Shown piece by piece: positions 25,484 to 34,291 of a stretch of DNA of 64,000 nucleotides. Numbering within the stretch: position 1 is the first letter of the stretch; each line of letters opens with the position of its first letter. Position numbers and translations under genes: made by a program. This stretch comes from a virus: the IMG/VR virus record IMGVR_UViG_3300033992_001502, positions 62,001-126,000 of that record. One strand, written 5' to 3'. Below the pieces are notes generated by a model. It searched no databases. It was not told the origin of the DNA and saw only the letters and a program-made list of their open reading frames with translations.

Positions 25484-25980
25484 TGCAGAAACACGTAGCT
25501 CTATACGAAGAATACAAAAATCCATGGGCAGATGATGTATTGACCATGGAAGTGGAAAGATATGACGTTGACTTAACTAATTTTCCTAGACAGATTGAAA
25601 ACAAGGCTGCTGGTATTTCTCCTGAAGATAAGGACCAGCTGAAAGATTTAGGTTTTGACTCAATGGCGGAAATAAACGACCATTCTCACGGAACATGCAA
25701 GATACTGTATAAAATCGATGCAGTTCACTCACGACATGGAATTGAGGATATTGATTTTGAACTTAAGGGCTTCTATCTTATGATAGAATATTCAATTTGG
25801 GACGAGGCTACCGATGAAGAAATTTGGCACGAGATTGAATTAGAAGACGGCGGAGATTTCTCAGGAAGAGTTGAAGCTAAGATAGAAGGCTTGCCTTTTT
25901 ATCCACATGGTATTGAAATAGACATGCACGGTGGATTTGACGTAAGTAAATTTACATACACGGTGCAGATCGGAAGCTAA
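25483..25980 (+). CDS. Unknown late protein, acidic beta-rich
   Basis: A 165-residue protein starting within the preceding stop codon (TAATG). The N terminus ALYEEYKN resembles the aromatic spacing of the shared motif but lacks the Val/Ile-x-Glu end. The rest is acidic with predicted strands. It is the last gene of the 20691-25980 late operon, followed by a clear terminator. Function unknown. Confidence 0.55.
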   Translation: MQKHVALYEEYKNPWADDVLTMEVERYDVDLTNFPRQIENKAAGISPEDKDQLKDLGFDSMAEINDHSHGTCKILYKIDAVHSRHGIEDIDFELKGFYLMIEYSIWDEATDEEIWHEIELEDGGDFSGRVEAKIEGLPFYPHGIEIDMHGGFDVSKFTYTVQIGS

Positions 25981-26001
25981 TCAGTTACTCTGAAATACTG
26001 G

Positions 26002-26031
26002 AAAGGAAGGTCTGTCGATCTTCCTTTTTTT
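26002..26031 (+). terminator. Rho-independent terminator
   Basis: AAAGGAAG / CTTCCTTT stem plus T run, at the end of the 20691-25980 operon. Confidence 0.8.
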
Positions 26032-26041
26032 ATTTAGGTCG

Positions 26042-26050
26042 ATAAATAAC
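26042..26050 (+). promoter_or_regulatory. Late promoter element ATAAATAAC
   Basis: Directly after a terminator; drives the baseplate operon starting at 26074. Confidence 0.75.
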
Positions 26051-26073
26051 TATAACGAAACAAATCAAAAGAA

Positions 26074-28074
26074 ATGGCAGACGAAATAACAACGCATACT
26101 AATCTAGTAACCGATACGGCATTCGCTGGAGTTAATTACATGGAGGCCTTAGCTAAAGTTGGAGGTACTGGAACTCTAAAAGGCGATTTTGGAGAACTTG
26201 GATCTCTAATCGGAACTGAGAATAACGGAATAATCCAACATAATGTAAGTTCGATATTTAATAAATTTACAGTTTTTCAGTACTCTCCTTTAAATGCAGG
26301 AAGTAAATATCGAGCAGAAGGTCACTTTATTGGATTTTCAAGTAATTTAAAAGATTCAAGCCAATACGAAGCAGAAGATAAAGCAGCAAGTGACATACAA
26401 TTGGCGATTATTGGAATTAATGCCAGTGGAATAACTGACCCGGCAGAAAGGACTAAAGCTCTACTTGCAAAGCTTGCACAATGGGAAAAAGTGGCTGGCC
26501 CTCTTAGGCAGAAGGCTAGAAATTTTAAGACTAATCAAGAAGGAATTTTATCGAATCCGTCTGCTACTAAATTAAAGCAGTGGGGAGCAAACATATCGGC
26601 GGGGACCTCAGTTGGTTTCCAGCCTTATGCATTAACTGATTTTATGTATTGTAAAGACTATGGAAAGGTTCCGAATAATAGATTAGTAACCCTACGTAGA
26701 TACCCATTCCCAATTGCAGATAGCTTGAGACTCGGTCAAGCGGATCAGCGTAAAAATGCAATACCTATTGCACAGGCAGTTACTTGGTTTGGGTCAGACA
26801 CTCTTAACGACTTAAATAAATTAGGAATATTTGCTTGGGACATTCCATGGGAATCATTGACTGTTTCTGAACAAGAAATCACAGGTAATGAGGTTACGTT
26901 TAGTGAATTATTATCAACTATACAGGGTCTTCCTGGAGGAGCTGCATTAAAAACTACACTTGAGGCAGCATACGCAACATTTAGTGGGTCGGATCAAAAC
27001 ATCCAGGAGCTTAGTGGATACGATGCAAAAATGCAACAGTATCAAAAGAACTTATATACAACTGGTCCATATTGGAATAGAATATACGGGCCAGTTAACG
27101 TAATTGATAAGACTTCTAGAAGAAAACGCGGTATGCAAGAAACTAATAGTCAAACTGGAATGACGATTAAATTCGCATATTCATTTAGGTCTTTTAATGG
27201 ATTAAGTCCAAAAATAGCAGCACTAGACCTAATTTCTAATTTTATGAATTTAACTTACAATGATGCACAATTTTTAGGGCAGCTTGCTAGATATTACCCT
27301 AAAGTAGGTTTAAAGTTTAGCCCTACAATGACTGAGGCGTTGGGAAAGATGCTGACTAGCTGGGGGTCGACTTATTCAGGCAATAATTCAGAAGAATTTT
27401 CTAAGATCGTAAGCAGTATGTTGTCAGCAGTTGACCTAGCCGGTAGTAAATTTATGAATGACCCGGCTAAATTATTAAGTGATGGAATACAGTCTGCGCT
27501 GATGACTAAGCTTGGATCAGCAGTGCCTGACCTAATTTCAATTAAGGCAGCACTATCGGACCGACCGGTTGGAGAGTGGCATCTAGTCGTTGGAAATCCA
27601 ATGAACCCTATTTTCGTAATGGGGGATTTAATTTGTACGAATACTGCAATGGAGTGGGATCAAGAAATTGGCCCTGACGATTTTCCTACTGGCGTAACAT
27701 TTACGGTTACTTTAAAACAAGGAAAGCCGAGAGATAAAACGGCAATTGAGAGAATGCTTAACGCTGGTGAGACTAAGTTAACGGCAGGTATGCTAAAATC
27801 GTCAACTTTAGAAGACACCTTTGGCGAACAGAATAATACTACATGGAATGCTATTGCTGGAACAAGTGGAGATGCGTCTACTGAAAAATTAACTGAGTAT
27901 TACAATAGTCTAAGCGCGGGATCAAAAGGTCGCTATCATAACTTTAGAAATAGATTTCTCGGAGGATATGGATTTGAGCAAAATGAGGCTAAATTCAATG
28001 ATGCAGATAAGAGTGGAGGCCTTGATGATAGTTTACTTCTATACTATTACCAAAGAGAATACGGACAAAATTAA
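26074..28074 (+). CDS. Tail/baseplate structural protein
   Basis: A 666-residue protein opening a five-gene late operon that ends with the spike. A Ser/Gly-rich N terminus, helical middle and a C-terminal region with GEWHLVVGNPMNPI and GPDDFPTGVTFTVTL resemble phage baseplate or tube-initiator proteins I have seen in other myoviruses. Near the end D643-A-D-K-S-G-G-L-D is half of an EF-hand loop but lacks the acidic residue at position 12. A virion role is well supported by context; the exact counterpart in T4 is not identified. Confidence 0.6.
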   Translation: MADEITTHTNLVTDTAFAGVNYMEALAKVGGTGTLKGDFGELGSLIGTENNGIIQHNVSSIFNKFTVFQYSPLNAGSKYRAEGHFIGFSSNLKDSSQYEAEDKAASDIQLAIIGINASGITDPAERTKALLAKLAQWEKVAGPLRQKARNFKTNQEGILSNPSATKLKQWGANISAGTSVGFQPYALTDFMYCKDYGKVPNNRLVTLRRYPFPIADSLRLGQADQRKNAIPIAQAVTWFGSDTLNDLNKLGIFAWDIPWESLTVSEQEITGNEVTFSELLSTIQGLPGGAALKTTLEAAYATFSGSDQNIQELSGYDAKMQQYQKNLYTTGPYWNRIYGPVNVIDKTSRRKRGMQETNSQTGMTIKFAYSFRSFNGLSPKIAALDLISNFMNLTYNDAQFLGQLARYYPKVGLKFSPTMTEALGKMLTSWGSTYSGNNSEEFSKIVSSMLSAVDLAGSKFMNDPAKLLSDGIQSALMTKLGSAVPDLISIKAALSDRPVGEWHLVVGNPMNPIFVMGDLICTNTAMEWDQEIGPDDFPTGVTFTVTLKQGKPRDKTAIERMLNAGETKLTAGMLKSSTLEDTFGEQNNTTWNAIAGTSGDASTEKLTEYYNSLSAGSKGRYHNFRNRFLGGYGFEQNEAKFNDADKSGGLDDSLLLYYYQREYGQN

Positions 28075-28085
28075 TAAGATTAAGT

Positions 28086-28685
28086 ATGCTAGATTTAAAA
28101 GTTTTACAACAAAAAGGCGACTTTACAAAAACAAACGGCGATGTAGTTAACGACTTAACTCGGCGAAGTGTTTCGTTTAGAGGAGTTCTAGTTAACCAAG
28201 GAAGAACGTATGCAGTCGAAGAAGGAATTCAGATGCGAGGGGATTTGATTTCCAAAATATTTTATCAGACTGCCAGTTTCGTATGTGTTCTTTTTAAATA
28301 CAACGGAATCTCTAATCCATTTTCGCTAGACGTTAATGACTTAATAAAAGTACCAGACGGCTCTGCTCTATCTGGGATGTTGGTCAAACCGGTTGATATT
28401 AATGGAAATAATGAGAATTGGCAGACTTCTACTAGAAAGAAGAAAAAGACTGCGTTTATTTCTCCTAAAACTAAACAGGATAAGAATCGCCTTGACTATC
28501 TACAGGCTAATTCAGCAGCAACGGTGGCTCCGCCTAATATCGCTAAAGATAATTCAGTGAAGGTTGTTAATGGTAAAATTGTATTTGGAACCGACGTAAC
28601 GTCAGTTAAGAAAGAAGATTGTCCTGATCCAATTTCTAGAACCAAGCTACAGGCAGCGTTAGTAAAAAATAAGATATTTTCATAA
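28086..28685 (+). CDS. Baseplate protein with LysM-like segment (gp53-like role)
   Basis: A 199-residue protein. GDLISKIFYQTASFVCVLFK then YNGISNPFSLDVNDLIKVP follows the pattern of LysM-like domains found in baseplate proteins such as T4 gp53 and phage XkdP, ending in a D-x-L-x-V-P turn. The C-terminal third is basic and probably disordered. It lies between the large structural protein and the hub-like gene. Its stop overlaps the next start by 1 base. The gp53 equivalence is inferred. Confidence 0.5.
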   Translation: MLDLKVLQQKGDFTKTNGDVVNDLTRRSVSFRGVLVNQGRTYAVEEGIQMRGDLISKIFYQTASFVCVLFKYNGISNPFSLDVNDLIKVPDGSALSGMLVKPVDINGNNENWQTSTRKKKKTAFISPKTKQDKNRLDYLQANSAATVAPPNIAKDNSVKVVNGKIVFGTDVTSVKKEDCPDPISRTKLQAALVKNKIFS

Positions 28686-30175
28686 TGGCATTGTCCGACC
28701 AAATACTATTATCGCTTGAGCCAAAGATAACTCCGCCAAGTATTGATGTACTGGACCTAGAAACACCAGACTCTACTAGACAGATTCGTAATCCGGACGC
28801 TTCAGGTTTTGCTCAGAATTTGGGTAGAAAATCTCCATTAATAATGATTGGGAATTCTAGAATGCCAGCTGATAGTATTTTAGGAATGACGGTTTTTACA
28901 AACTCATTAATTCCAACCATTCATGTCAGTGTGTTAGATTCGACTGGCTCGCTAACCTCAGTAGGGTACCCAAAAACCAAGCCCCTATTAACAGCGTACG
29001 TTGCAACTGGCCATCCTAAGCTTAAATCATTTTCTCAAACTTTCCTGATTACTGGAGTTCAGTCAATTCCAGTCGGAGGTTTTTCAGTTAGATATGAATT
29101 CTTTGGAGAGTTATATGTCCCTAAGTTAAATGGGAATTTTATAAAGTCCTATTCAAATATGACGTCTGCTCAAGCTTTAAAAAAGATAGCAGAGGAACTT
29201 GGCCTTGGTTTTGCCAGTAATGAAGATTCAACTAATGATGCAATGACTTGGATTAATCCTAATCTAAATTATAAATCGTTTATTAAACAGGTAACAGATC
29301 ATTCATACAAGAACGAAAAGACGTTTTTTGACTGCTTTATTGACAGGTATTATGTCTTAAATTTTATTAACGTAGAGAAGCAATTTAAACAATTTAAAGA
29401 TGACGCTGAAATACCTCAAAGTTATCCATCGTACGCGACTGATTACTTAGACGTAAGCCGTGCAGAAAAAGGTGGAAAGTTAGATTCGACTGAATCGACT
29501 ATTTCATTAGTTCTATCAAACGCTGAAGTTGGAACAACTATGTCAGATCTAAAGATTCTTGAGTACTCAATGATAGGTGACAATGGTGATATCCTAAAAA
29601 CTGAAGGATTTCGAAAGAGGGTTGTTCTATACCGCCACGGAGAAGAATCTCCAGTAAAAGACTGGTATTCTGAGCCTTTATCTGAGCCTTCACCTGATGG
29701 ATTAAGCGTGTATCAGGCCCCTGAATTAACTGATTATTTGGAAAATGATATTGTTAAATGGGCTGGGACAGATTACCTTAACTCTCACACTAATTATAAA
29801 TTCTCAAAATTATTAAACACACATAATAAAATTGAAGCTGAAAAGAATGTATTGAAGGTAAAACTTCCAGGATTCAATCAAAATATACTAAGAGGAAGTA
29901 GAATAAAGGTTAACATTTACTCAAGTCGTGCAAAAAAAGCGTATGACGATAGTTTAAATGACGATAAAACTCAAACTAATTCGCAAAAGCCAGAGATTGC
30001 AGATAAAGCTAGATCAACTGACTTAGTACTTGATACAAATTTAACTGATACGTATTATGTTAAAGATATCGTGTACCGATACAACCCGCTAAACGAATCT
30101 ACATCGTTCACTACTGAAATTTTATTAAGTAGAAGAAATTGGATTCCTGCACAAAAAATGGAAAATAAAGTTTAA
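28685..30175 (+). CDS. Baseplate hub-like protein (gp27/gpD-like, putative)
   Basis: A 496-residue protein with several strand-rich domains. It contains a SYSNMTSAQALKKIAEELGL segment typical of hub proteins of the late-control D/gp27 group, and a C-terminal module (about 395-490) with VKLPGFNQNILRGSRIKVN, as in hubs that bind the spike. It is immediately upstream of a tube-cap-like and a spike-like gene, the expected company for a hub. There are no enzyme motifs. The exact T4 counterpart is not certain. Confidence 0.55.
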   Translation: MALSDQILLSLEPKITPPSIDVLDLETPDSTRQIRNPDASGFAQNLGRKSPLIMIGNSRMPADSILGMTVFTNSLIPTIHVSVLDSTGSLTSVGYPKTKPLLTAYVATGHPKLKSFSQTFLITGVQSIPVGGFSVRYEFFGELYVPKLNGNFIKSYSNMTSAQALKKIAEELGLGFASNEDSTNDAMTWINPNLNYKSFIKQVTDHSYKNEKTFFDCFIDRYYVLNFINVEKQFKQFKDDAEIPQSYPSYATDYLDVSRAEKGGKLDSTESTISLVLSNAEVGTTMSDLKILEYSMIGDNGDILKTEGFRKRVVLYRHGEESPVKDWYSEPLSEPSPDGLSVYQAPELTDYLENDIVKWAGTDYLNSHTNYKFSKLLNTHNKIEAEKNVLKVKLPGFNQNILRGSRIKVNIYSSRAKKAYDDSLNDDKTQTNSQKPEIADKARSTDLVLDTNLTDTYYVKDIVYRYNPLNESTSFTTEILLSRRNWIPAQKMENKV

Positions 30176-30177
30176 TT

Positions 30178-31257
30178 ATGGCAGTAGAATTTAAAACAAA
30201 CGGCCCAAGAAGATGGAAACAGTTCGTAAAGAGTTCCATATACGATATTCAGGATCCAGTATTCTTGACTTTTGATATTGATTTTTTTCCACCTAAATAT
30301 TCAAATGATGGAGAAATGGCTCTGTATTGGGACCAGTTATTTGCAAATCCTAATACTGATAAAACAATAAATACATACAATGTAGTAGAATGGTCAGCAA
30401 TTGACTTCTTAACTGCATACGATTCGCCGTGGACAAGGGCATACGCTCATCACTTAACCTCGGCGCAGGCTAATTTACAACTACTACAGAATTCTCCATG
30501 GTATTTTCAGTCAATAGCAGGAATAGATTCATTATGGAAAGCAGCAAGTAGAATAAAGGAGGGTAATAAAAAGGCTGAAATCACAATTAACTGCATTGAT
30601 TCTATACAGCAACCATTACTTAAGTTTGCAGAAAATTATAGACGAGCTATATACGATCAGGATAAATTAGCGTATACTCTTCCGGATAACTTAAGAACAT
30701 TTGACATGACAATTACTCTATTTGAAATAAGAGATATTAGGGATGATAACGGCCGCTTAGAAAGTGGAGTACAGCAGTTAAAGTACAGACTAAGTCGTTG
30801 TGAGTTTGATTTTGATGGATTTATGAGCGGCCCAACCTCGCTTGAAATGAAGGCGTTCACTCAAGATCAGCCATTTAACACTTCATTTAAGATTAAAGCT
30901 GGATGGGTAACCGAAGAATCAGAATCTTCAGCTCAATCTGATTATCAGTCTCTTGGTATTTTCTCAGGTTTAGCAAATAGCCTAGAAGGAAGAGCTCAGC
31001 GCTTTTTATCAAGTGCAGCAAGTCTACCTGCAAGATTAATAGGCGACTTAACTAACCAATTACAGACTAGACTTGAAACCGCATTATCGCAAAATGTGTA
31101 TAATAGAACAAATGAAGTACTTTCAACTAATCAGGTATTCGGGCGAAGATCGCCAGTTGGGCCGGTTGGAGGACAGACTGTAGGAGATGACACTTACCCA
31201 GGATCAGATGTAAAACCAAATGTATCAGATGGTTCATTGGGGGATGTTTATCCATAA
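30178..31257 (+). CDS. Tail tube initiator/baseplate cap-like protein (gp48/gp54-like, putative)
   Basis: A 359-residue protein. The central part has KAEITINCIDSI, then FAENYRRAIYD, then LPDNLRTFDMTITLFEIRDI, a layout I associate with baseplate tube-cap proteins that share the tube fold. The C terminus is Gly/Pro-rich. It starts 3 bases after the hub-like gene. It would nucleate the tail tube encoded at 43449. The identification is structural intuition, not proven. Confidence 0.45.
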   Translation: MAVEFKTNGPRRWKQFVKSSIYDIQDPVFLTFDIDFFPPKYSNDGEMALYWDQLFANPNTDKTINTYNVVEWSAIDFLTAYDSPWTRAYAHHLTSAQANLQLLQNSPWYFQSIAGIDSLWKAASRIKEGNKKAEITINCIDSIQQPLLKFAENYRRAIYDQDKLAYTLPDNLRTFDMTITLFEIRDIRDDNGRLESGVQQLKYRLSRCEFDFDGFMSGPTSLEMKAFTQDQPFNTSFKIKAGWVTEESESSAQSDYQSLGIFSGLANSLEGRAQRFLSSAASLPARLIGDLTNQLQTRLETALSQNVYNRTNEVLSTNQVFGRRSPVGPVGGQTVGDDTYPGSDVKPNVSDGSLGDVYP

Positions 31258-31272
31258 AATATAGAATAGCGA

Positions 31273-32073
31273 ATGAATCCAAATCACGATATAATGAAGG
31301 ATCCTACTGGGTCGGATCGCCTAACTACTAAGTATTTAGGAGAAGTCGTTGATGTGACTGATCCTCTAAGAGAAGGTCGCTGTAAAGTTAAAGTATTTAG
31401 CCTATTTGATACGTTGCCAGTTGAAGATATTCCATGGGCAGTTCAATCTCAAAAGCCCGCATTTTTCGGGCAGGACGCAAAGGCTGGATCAATATCAATT
31501 CCTAAAAAGGGAGCGATTGTTAATGTGAGATTTAATAATGGTGACTTATATTCGCCAGAGTACGAACAGGTTCAGGAAATAGGCGACGATATTAAGGAAG
31601 AGCTTAAGAAGAGTACAGAATACGAGTACGAAGGAGCTCACTATATCCTATTTGATGGAGATGAGCAGATAAAATTCTGGTTTAATAAAGGTCGAGGGTT
31701 AACTCTTGAAATGAAAGACTCTTACCTAAATATTGATCAAAATTCAAAAATTGAATTGTATCACAAAGACGGCCTTTCCTCAGTTGAATTAGATGGAAAC
31801 GTAATCACAGTAATGAGCCAGTCTCAAGTTAACGTTATTTCCAATTCAATTAAAACAAGCGCACAAACAGTTCACGTAGATGGAAAGACTACCCGATTGG
31901 GTTCGTCAAATGTTGTTGAAAGTGCAGTGATGGGTGATTCAATGTTTGCAGCTCTTATGGGATTAGCTGCAATGGTTGATGCTAAAATGCCTTCTACTGG
32001 AGCGGCAGCTCAATCTCTAATTAATAACATGAAAGATCAGATCCTATCTGAAACCGTATCAATTGGGCGTTAA
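31273..32073 (+). CDS. 5: Baseplate central spike protein, gp5/gpV-like, without lysozyme domain
   Basis: A 266-residue protein. Residues 20-110 match the gp5 OB-fold, with YLGEVVDVTDPLREGRCKV and IPKKGAIVNVRF. Residues 125-200 are short alternating-hydrophobic strands typical of the trimeric beta-helix. T4 gp5 (575 residues) has a lysozyme domain between these parts; none is seen here, so cell-wall digestion must come from elsewhere. It ends the baseplate operon and overlaps the convergent glycosyltransferase gene by 15 bases, without an obvious terminator. Confidence 0.78.
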   Translation: MNPNHDIMKDPTGSDRLTTKYLGEVVDVTDPLREGRCKVKVFSLFDTLPVEDIPWAVQSQKPAFFGQDAKAGSISIPKKGAIVNVRFNNGDLYSPEYEQVQEIGDDIKEELKKSTEYEYEGAHYILFDGDEQIKFWFNKGRGLTLEMKDSYLNIDQNSKIELYHKDGLSSVELDGNVITVMSQSQVNVISNSIKTSAQTVHVDGKTTRLGSSNVVESAVMGDSMFAALMGLAAMVDAKMPSTGAAAQSLINNMKDQILSETVSIGR

Positions 32074-32895
32074 TCCAAATTGATCTTCACATTTAACTAA
32101 TTCAAGCTCAGTATTTAAGTGACTAATTGCATCTCCGAAATGGATTGCATTATAGGTAAGTTTACCGGTGCTCTTAGCACGGTCAATATCTTCTGATAAA
32201 GTAGGTAACTGTTGTCTATTTCTAAAATATCGACTTGACGCTTGGTATTTTCCAAGCAAGTCTTCTCTGACCATTTCCATGTGATGCATCGTTATAACTC
32301 CTGGGTCAAATACTCGCGATCTTTCGTATGAGTCATCCGCTATTCCGCGAGTAGGGTCTATATCAGAAAACATGAATTGCACTGAATGATGCCTACTGGC
32401 CGATCCTATCTTGTAGATAAATGGGACCTTAAACTTGGAGTACCCTTGGTGTAGAGTTGGCGTTACGTAATTTATGTACTTAACCGCAGTCGCATGTAAA
32501 TTATTATCAATGATTTGTCGCTTAGCTTCGTCAAATTCGTCTTTAACATAGAATTCATCCGCGTCCATTGAAAGATAATGGGTTGCTCCTAATTCAAGAG
32601 ATTTTTCCAATAGGCTTTGACGTTTATTGCACTCATAAACCTTAGCTCTCAGCACATCTTCAGCAGTGGTTAGGGATGATGGTACAAAGTCTGTGAATAC
32701 TATTATGGCGTCAATTAATCCTTTCTTCTTGAGTCTCTCTAACATTGGAACTAGGTTAGGAGAACACTCAGTGTTTCCCCAAGAAACAGTTTGATATGAC
32801 ACGAGAACAAGGTCAACTGATTCTCGGATTGAGCGTATTGATTGCTCTAGTGTCTCTAGTCCGTCAAAGACAACGTATCCTGCTGATAATTTCAT
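32059..32895 (-). CDS. Glycosyltransferase (GT-A-like)
   Basis: A 278-residue protein with a Rossmann-like N terminus and a nucleotide-sugar metal site, D111-A-D113 in SMDADEFY. The layout resembles family 2-type glycosyltransferases. It is the last of four minus-strand genes for glycan modification. Donor and acceptor are unknown. It lies 2 bases downstream of the 2OG-oxygenase gene. Confidence 0.7.
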   Translation of the reverse strand: MKLSAGYVVFDGLETLEQSIRSIRESVDLVLVSYQTVSWGNTECSPNLVPMLERLKKKGLIDAIIVFTDFVPSSLTTAEDVLRAKVYECNKRQSLLEKSLELGATHYLSMDADEFYVKDEFDEAKRQIIDNNLHATAVKYINYVTPTLHQGYSKFKVPFIYKIGSASRHHSVQFMFSDIDPTRGIADDSYERSRVFDPGVITMHHMEMVREDLLGKYQASSRYFRNRQQLPTLSEDIDRAKSTGKLTYNAIHFGDAISHLNTELELVKCEDQFGLTPN

Positions 32896-32897
32896 AA

Positions 32898-33536
32898 TTA
32901 AAGTTTTTCAAAATATCCGCCTACTTCAAAAGACGAATTCATGTTAATTGAGCCTGCTTTAGTTGGAATAAATTTAGCTGGATCAACTAATCTAAAGTCA
33001 ACTGATACTCGAGTAGAGTCAGAGGTGTTTGTTTTATTTCCATGAAGTAGATTAGCTCCATTAAATACTAAAATTTCTCCGTATTTTACAGTATACGGCA
33101 TGAAATCTTCCTTTCCTTCAGAACTTTCCATCCAAATAGTATTGGTCTCGTTAGTATCAGTAAATGGCATCCAAAAGTTAACTTCAGAAGTTCCGTGATT
33201 GTATGCTCGGTCCCTGTGCCATTCGCCGACTGCTAAATTATTAACGAGTTGGGTTCTAAACGTTGGGATTTTTTGATAAATGATTGATTCATACTCGAAT
33301 GAGTTCGCTAATTCTTTAACTAATTCAACGTACGTTGGGTAAAACAACTCACTGAATTTTGAGTAATAAGCTTTGTGCCAATCAGTAGATTGATCCATTT
33401 CTCTAGAAAAGAAAAGGTAGTCTTTTAATTTGTGCAGTTCAGATAGATTATCAACTTCTAGAATTGACTCGACGATTTCCTTAAATGGAAATTTTTGTGT
33501 GTCATACTGAACTTTGTAAGGTACTGGTAAATACAT
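32898..33536 (-). CDS. Fe(II)/2-oxoglutarate-dependent oxygenase (StrG/phytanoyl-dioxygenase-like)
   Basis: A 212-residue jelly-roll oxygenase. The facial triad is H107-x-D109 (GEWHRDR) with distal H165 (LLHGNK), and Arg176 is placed to bind 2-oxoglutarate. NTIWMESSEG and KYGEILVFNG resemble the StrG-type and phytanoyl-CoA hydroxylase group. Placement inside a glycosyltransferase operon suggests hydroxylation of a sugar or glycan precursor. The substrate is not readable. Confidence 0.75.
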   Translation of the reverse strand: MYLPVPYKVQYDTQKFPFKEIVESILEVDNLSELHKLKDYLFFSREMDQSTDWHKAYYSKFSELFYPTYVELVKELANSFEYESIIYQKIPTFRTQLVNNLAVGEWHRDRAYNHGTSEVNFWMPFTDTNETNTIWMESSEGKEDFMPYTVKYGEILVFNGANLLHGNKTNTSDSTRVSVDFRLVDPAKFIPTKAGSINMNSSFEVGGYFEKL

Positions 33537-33538
33537 TA

Positions 33539-34288
33539 TTATTTTGTAGTTTTTTTATTAGTTATTAAGTTTAGAGCCGACTTGTCTACACCGTCATTTC
33601 TATTCGCCCAAAAGAAATCGTCAGTTGATCTAGGTTCAACATTGAGAGTTATGCGGCCTCGATTGATCTTCCAGTTGAATTCTTCCCATGATTTACAAAA
33701 ATAATGGTTGATTTGTGCAATACTAGTTGTATTTATTTGACTCGCATGACCTGTTACTAATTCACCAGTTAACTCGAATATTTCACCGTCGACTGTCAAA
33801 TCAGGCATGTGAGGATTTGTATACCTAACTACTTTTTTACAGTCGATGATTGTTTTGAAATGGTCAGAGCAATCGTCTTGGCATTTAATGAATCTCTCCA
33901 AGACTGGTCGATCTGAGTAACGAATATGACCGTTTGACCCAAAGAATCGCCAATGGATTACTACACCAGCTGAAGTTAAGTAGGTTTGAATGAATTCGTT
34001 AATTGATAAATCATTATGAATTACTAAAAACTCATCAATATCGAGTGCCATTGCATAGTCAAAGTCGCTAGCAAAATTTTCTAGAAAATTATTATATGCT
34101 GGAATTTGCATCCCTTTTCCAGGAAAATAGATGATCTTAACTGAGTCTGAGGCAAAGTCTCGTAGTTTGTTATTTGCTGAATTATCGTAAATGACAAAGT
34201 CAGTAACTCCTAATCTCTTGTGGTAGTCTAGCCATTCAGCTAAATACCTCTCCTCGTCTAATGCTATTGCAAAAATGGCAAGTTTCAT
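33539..34288 (-). CDS. Glycosyltransferase family 92-like
   Basis: A 249-residue protein starting AIFAIALDEERYLAEWLDYH, the hallmark of GT92/DUF23 enzymes, with the D83-I-D85 metal motif (ALDIDEFL) and a late NHYFCKSWEEF segment. It probably transfers a sugar to a glycan. It is 2 bases from the oxygenase gene and 3 from the large glycosyltransferase, so it is part of one operon. The acceptor is unknown. Confidence 0.78.
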   Translation of the reverse strand: MKLAIFAIALDEERYLAEWLDYHKRLGVTDFVIYDNSANNKLRDFASDSVKIIYFPGKGMQIPAYNNFLENFASDFDYAMALDIDEFLVIHNDLSINEFIQTYLTSAGVVIHWRFFGSNGHIRYSDRPVLERFIKCQDDCSDHFKTIIDCKKVVRYTNPHMPDLTVDGEIFELTGELVTGHASQINTTSIAQINHYFCKSWEEFNWKINRGRITLNVEPRSTDDFFWANRNDGVDKSALNLITNKKTTK

Positions 34289-34291
34289 TTA

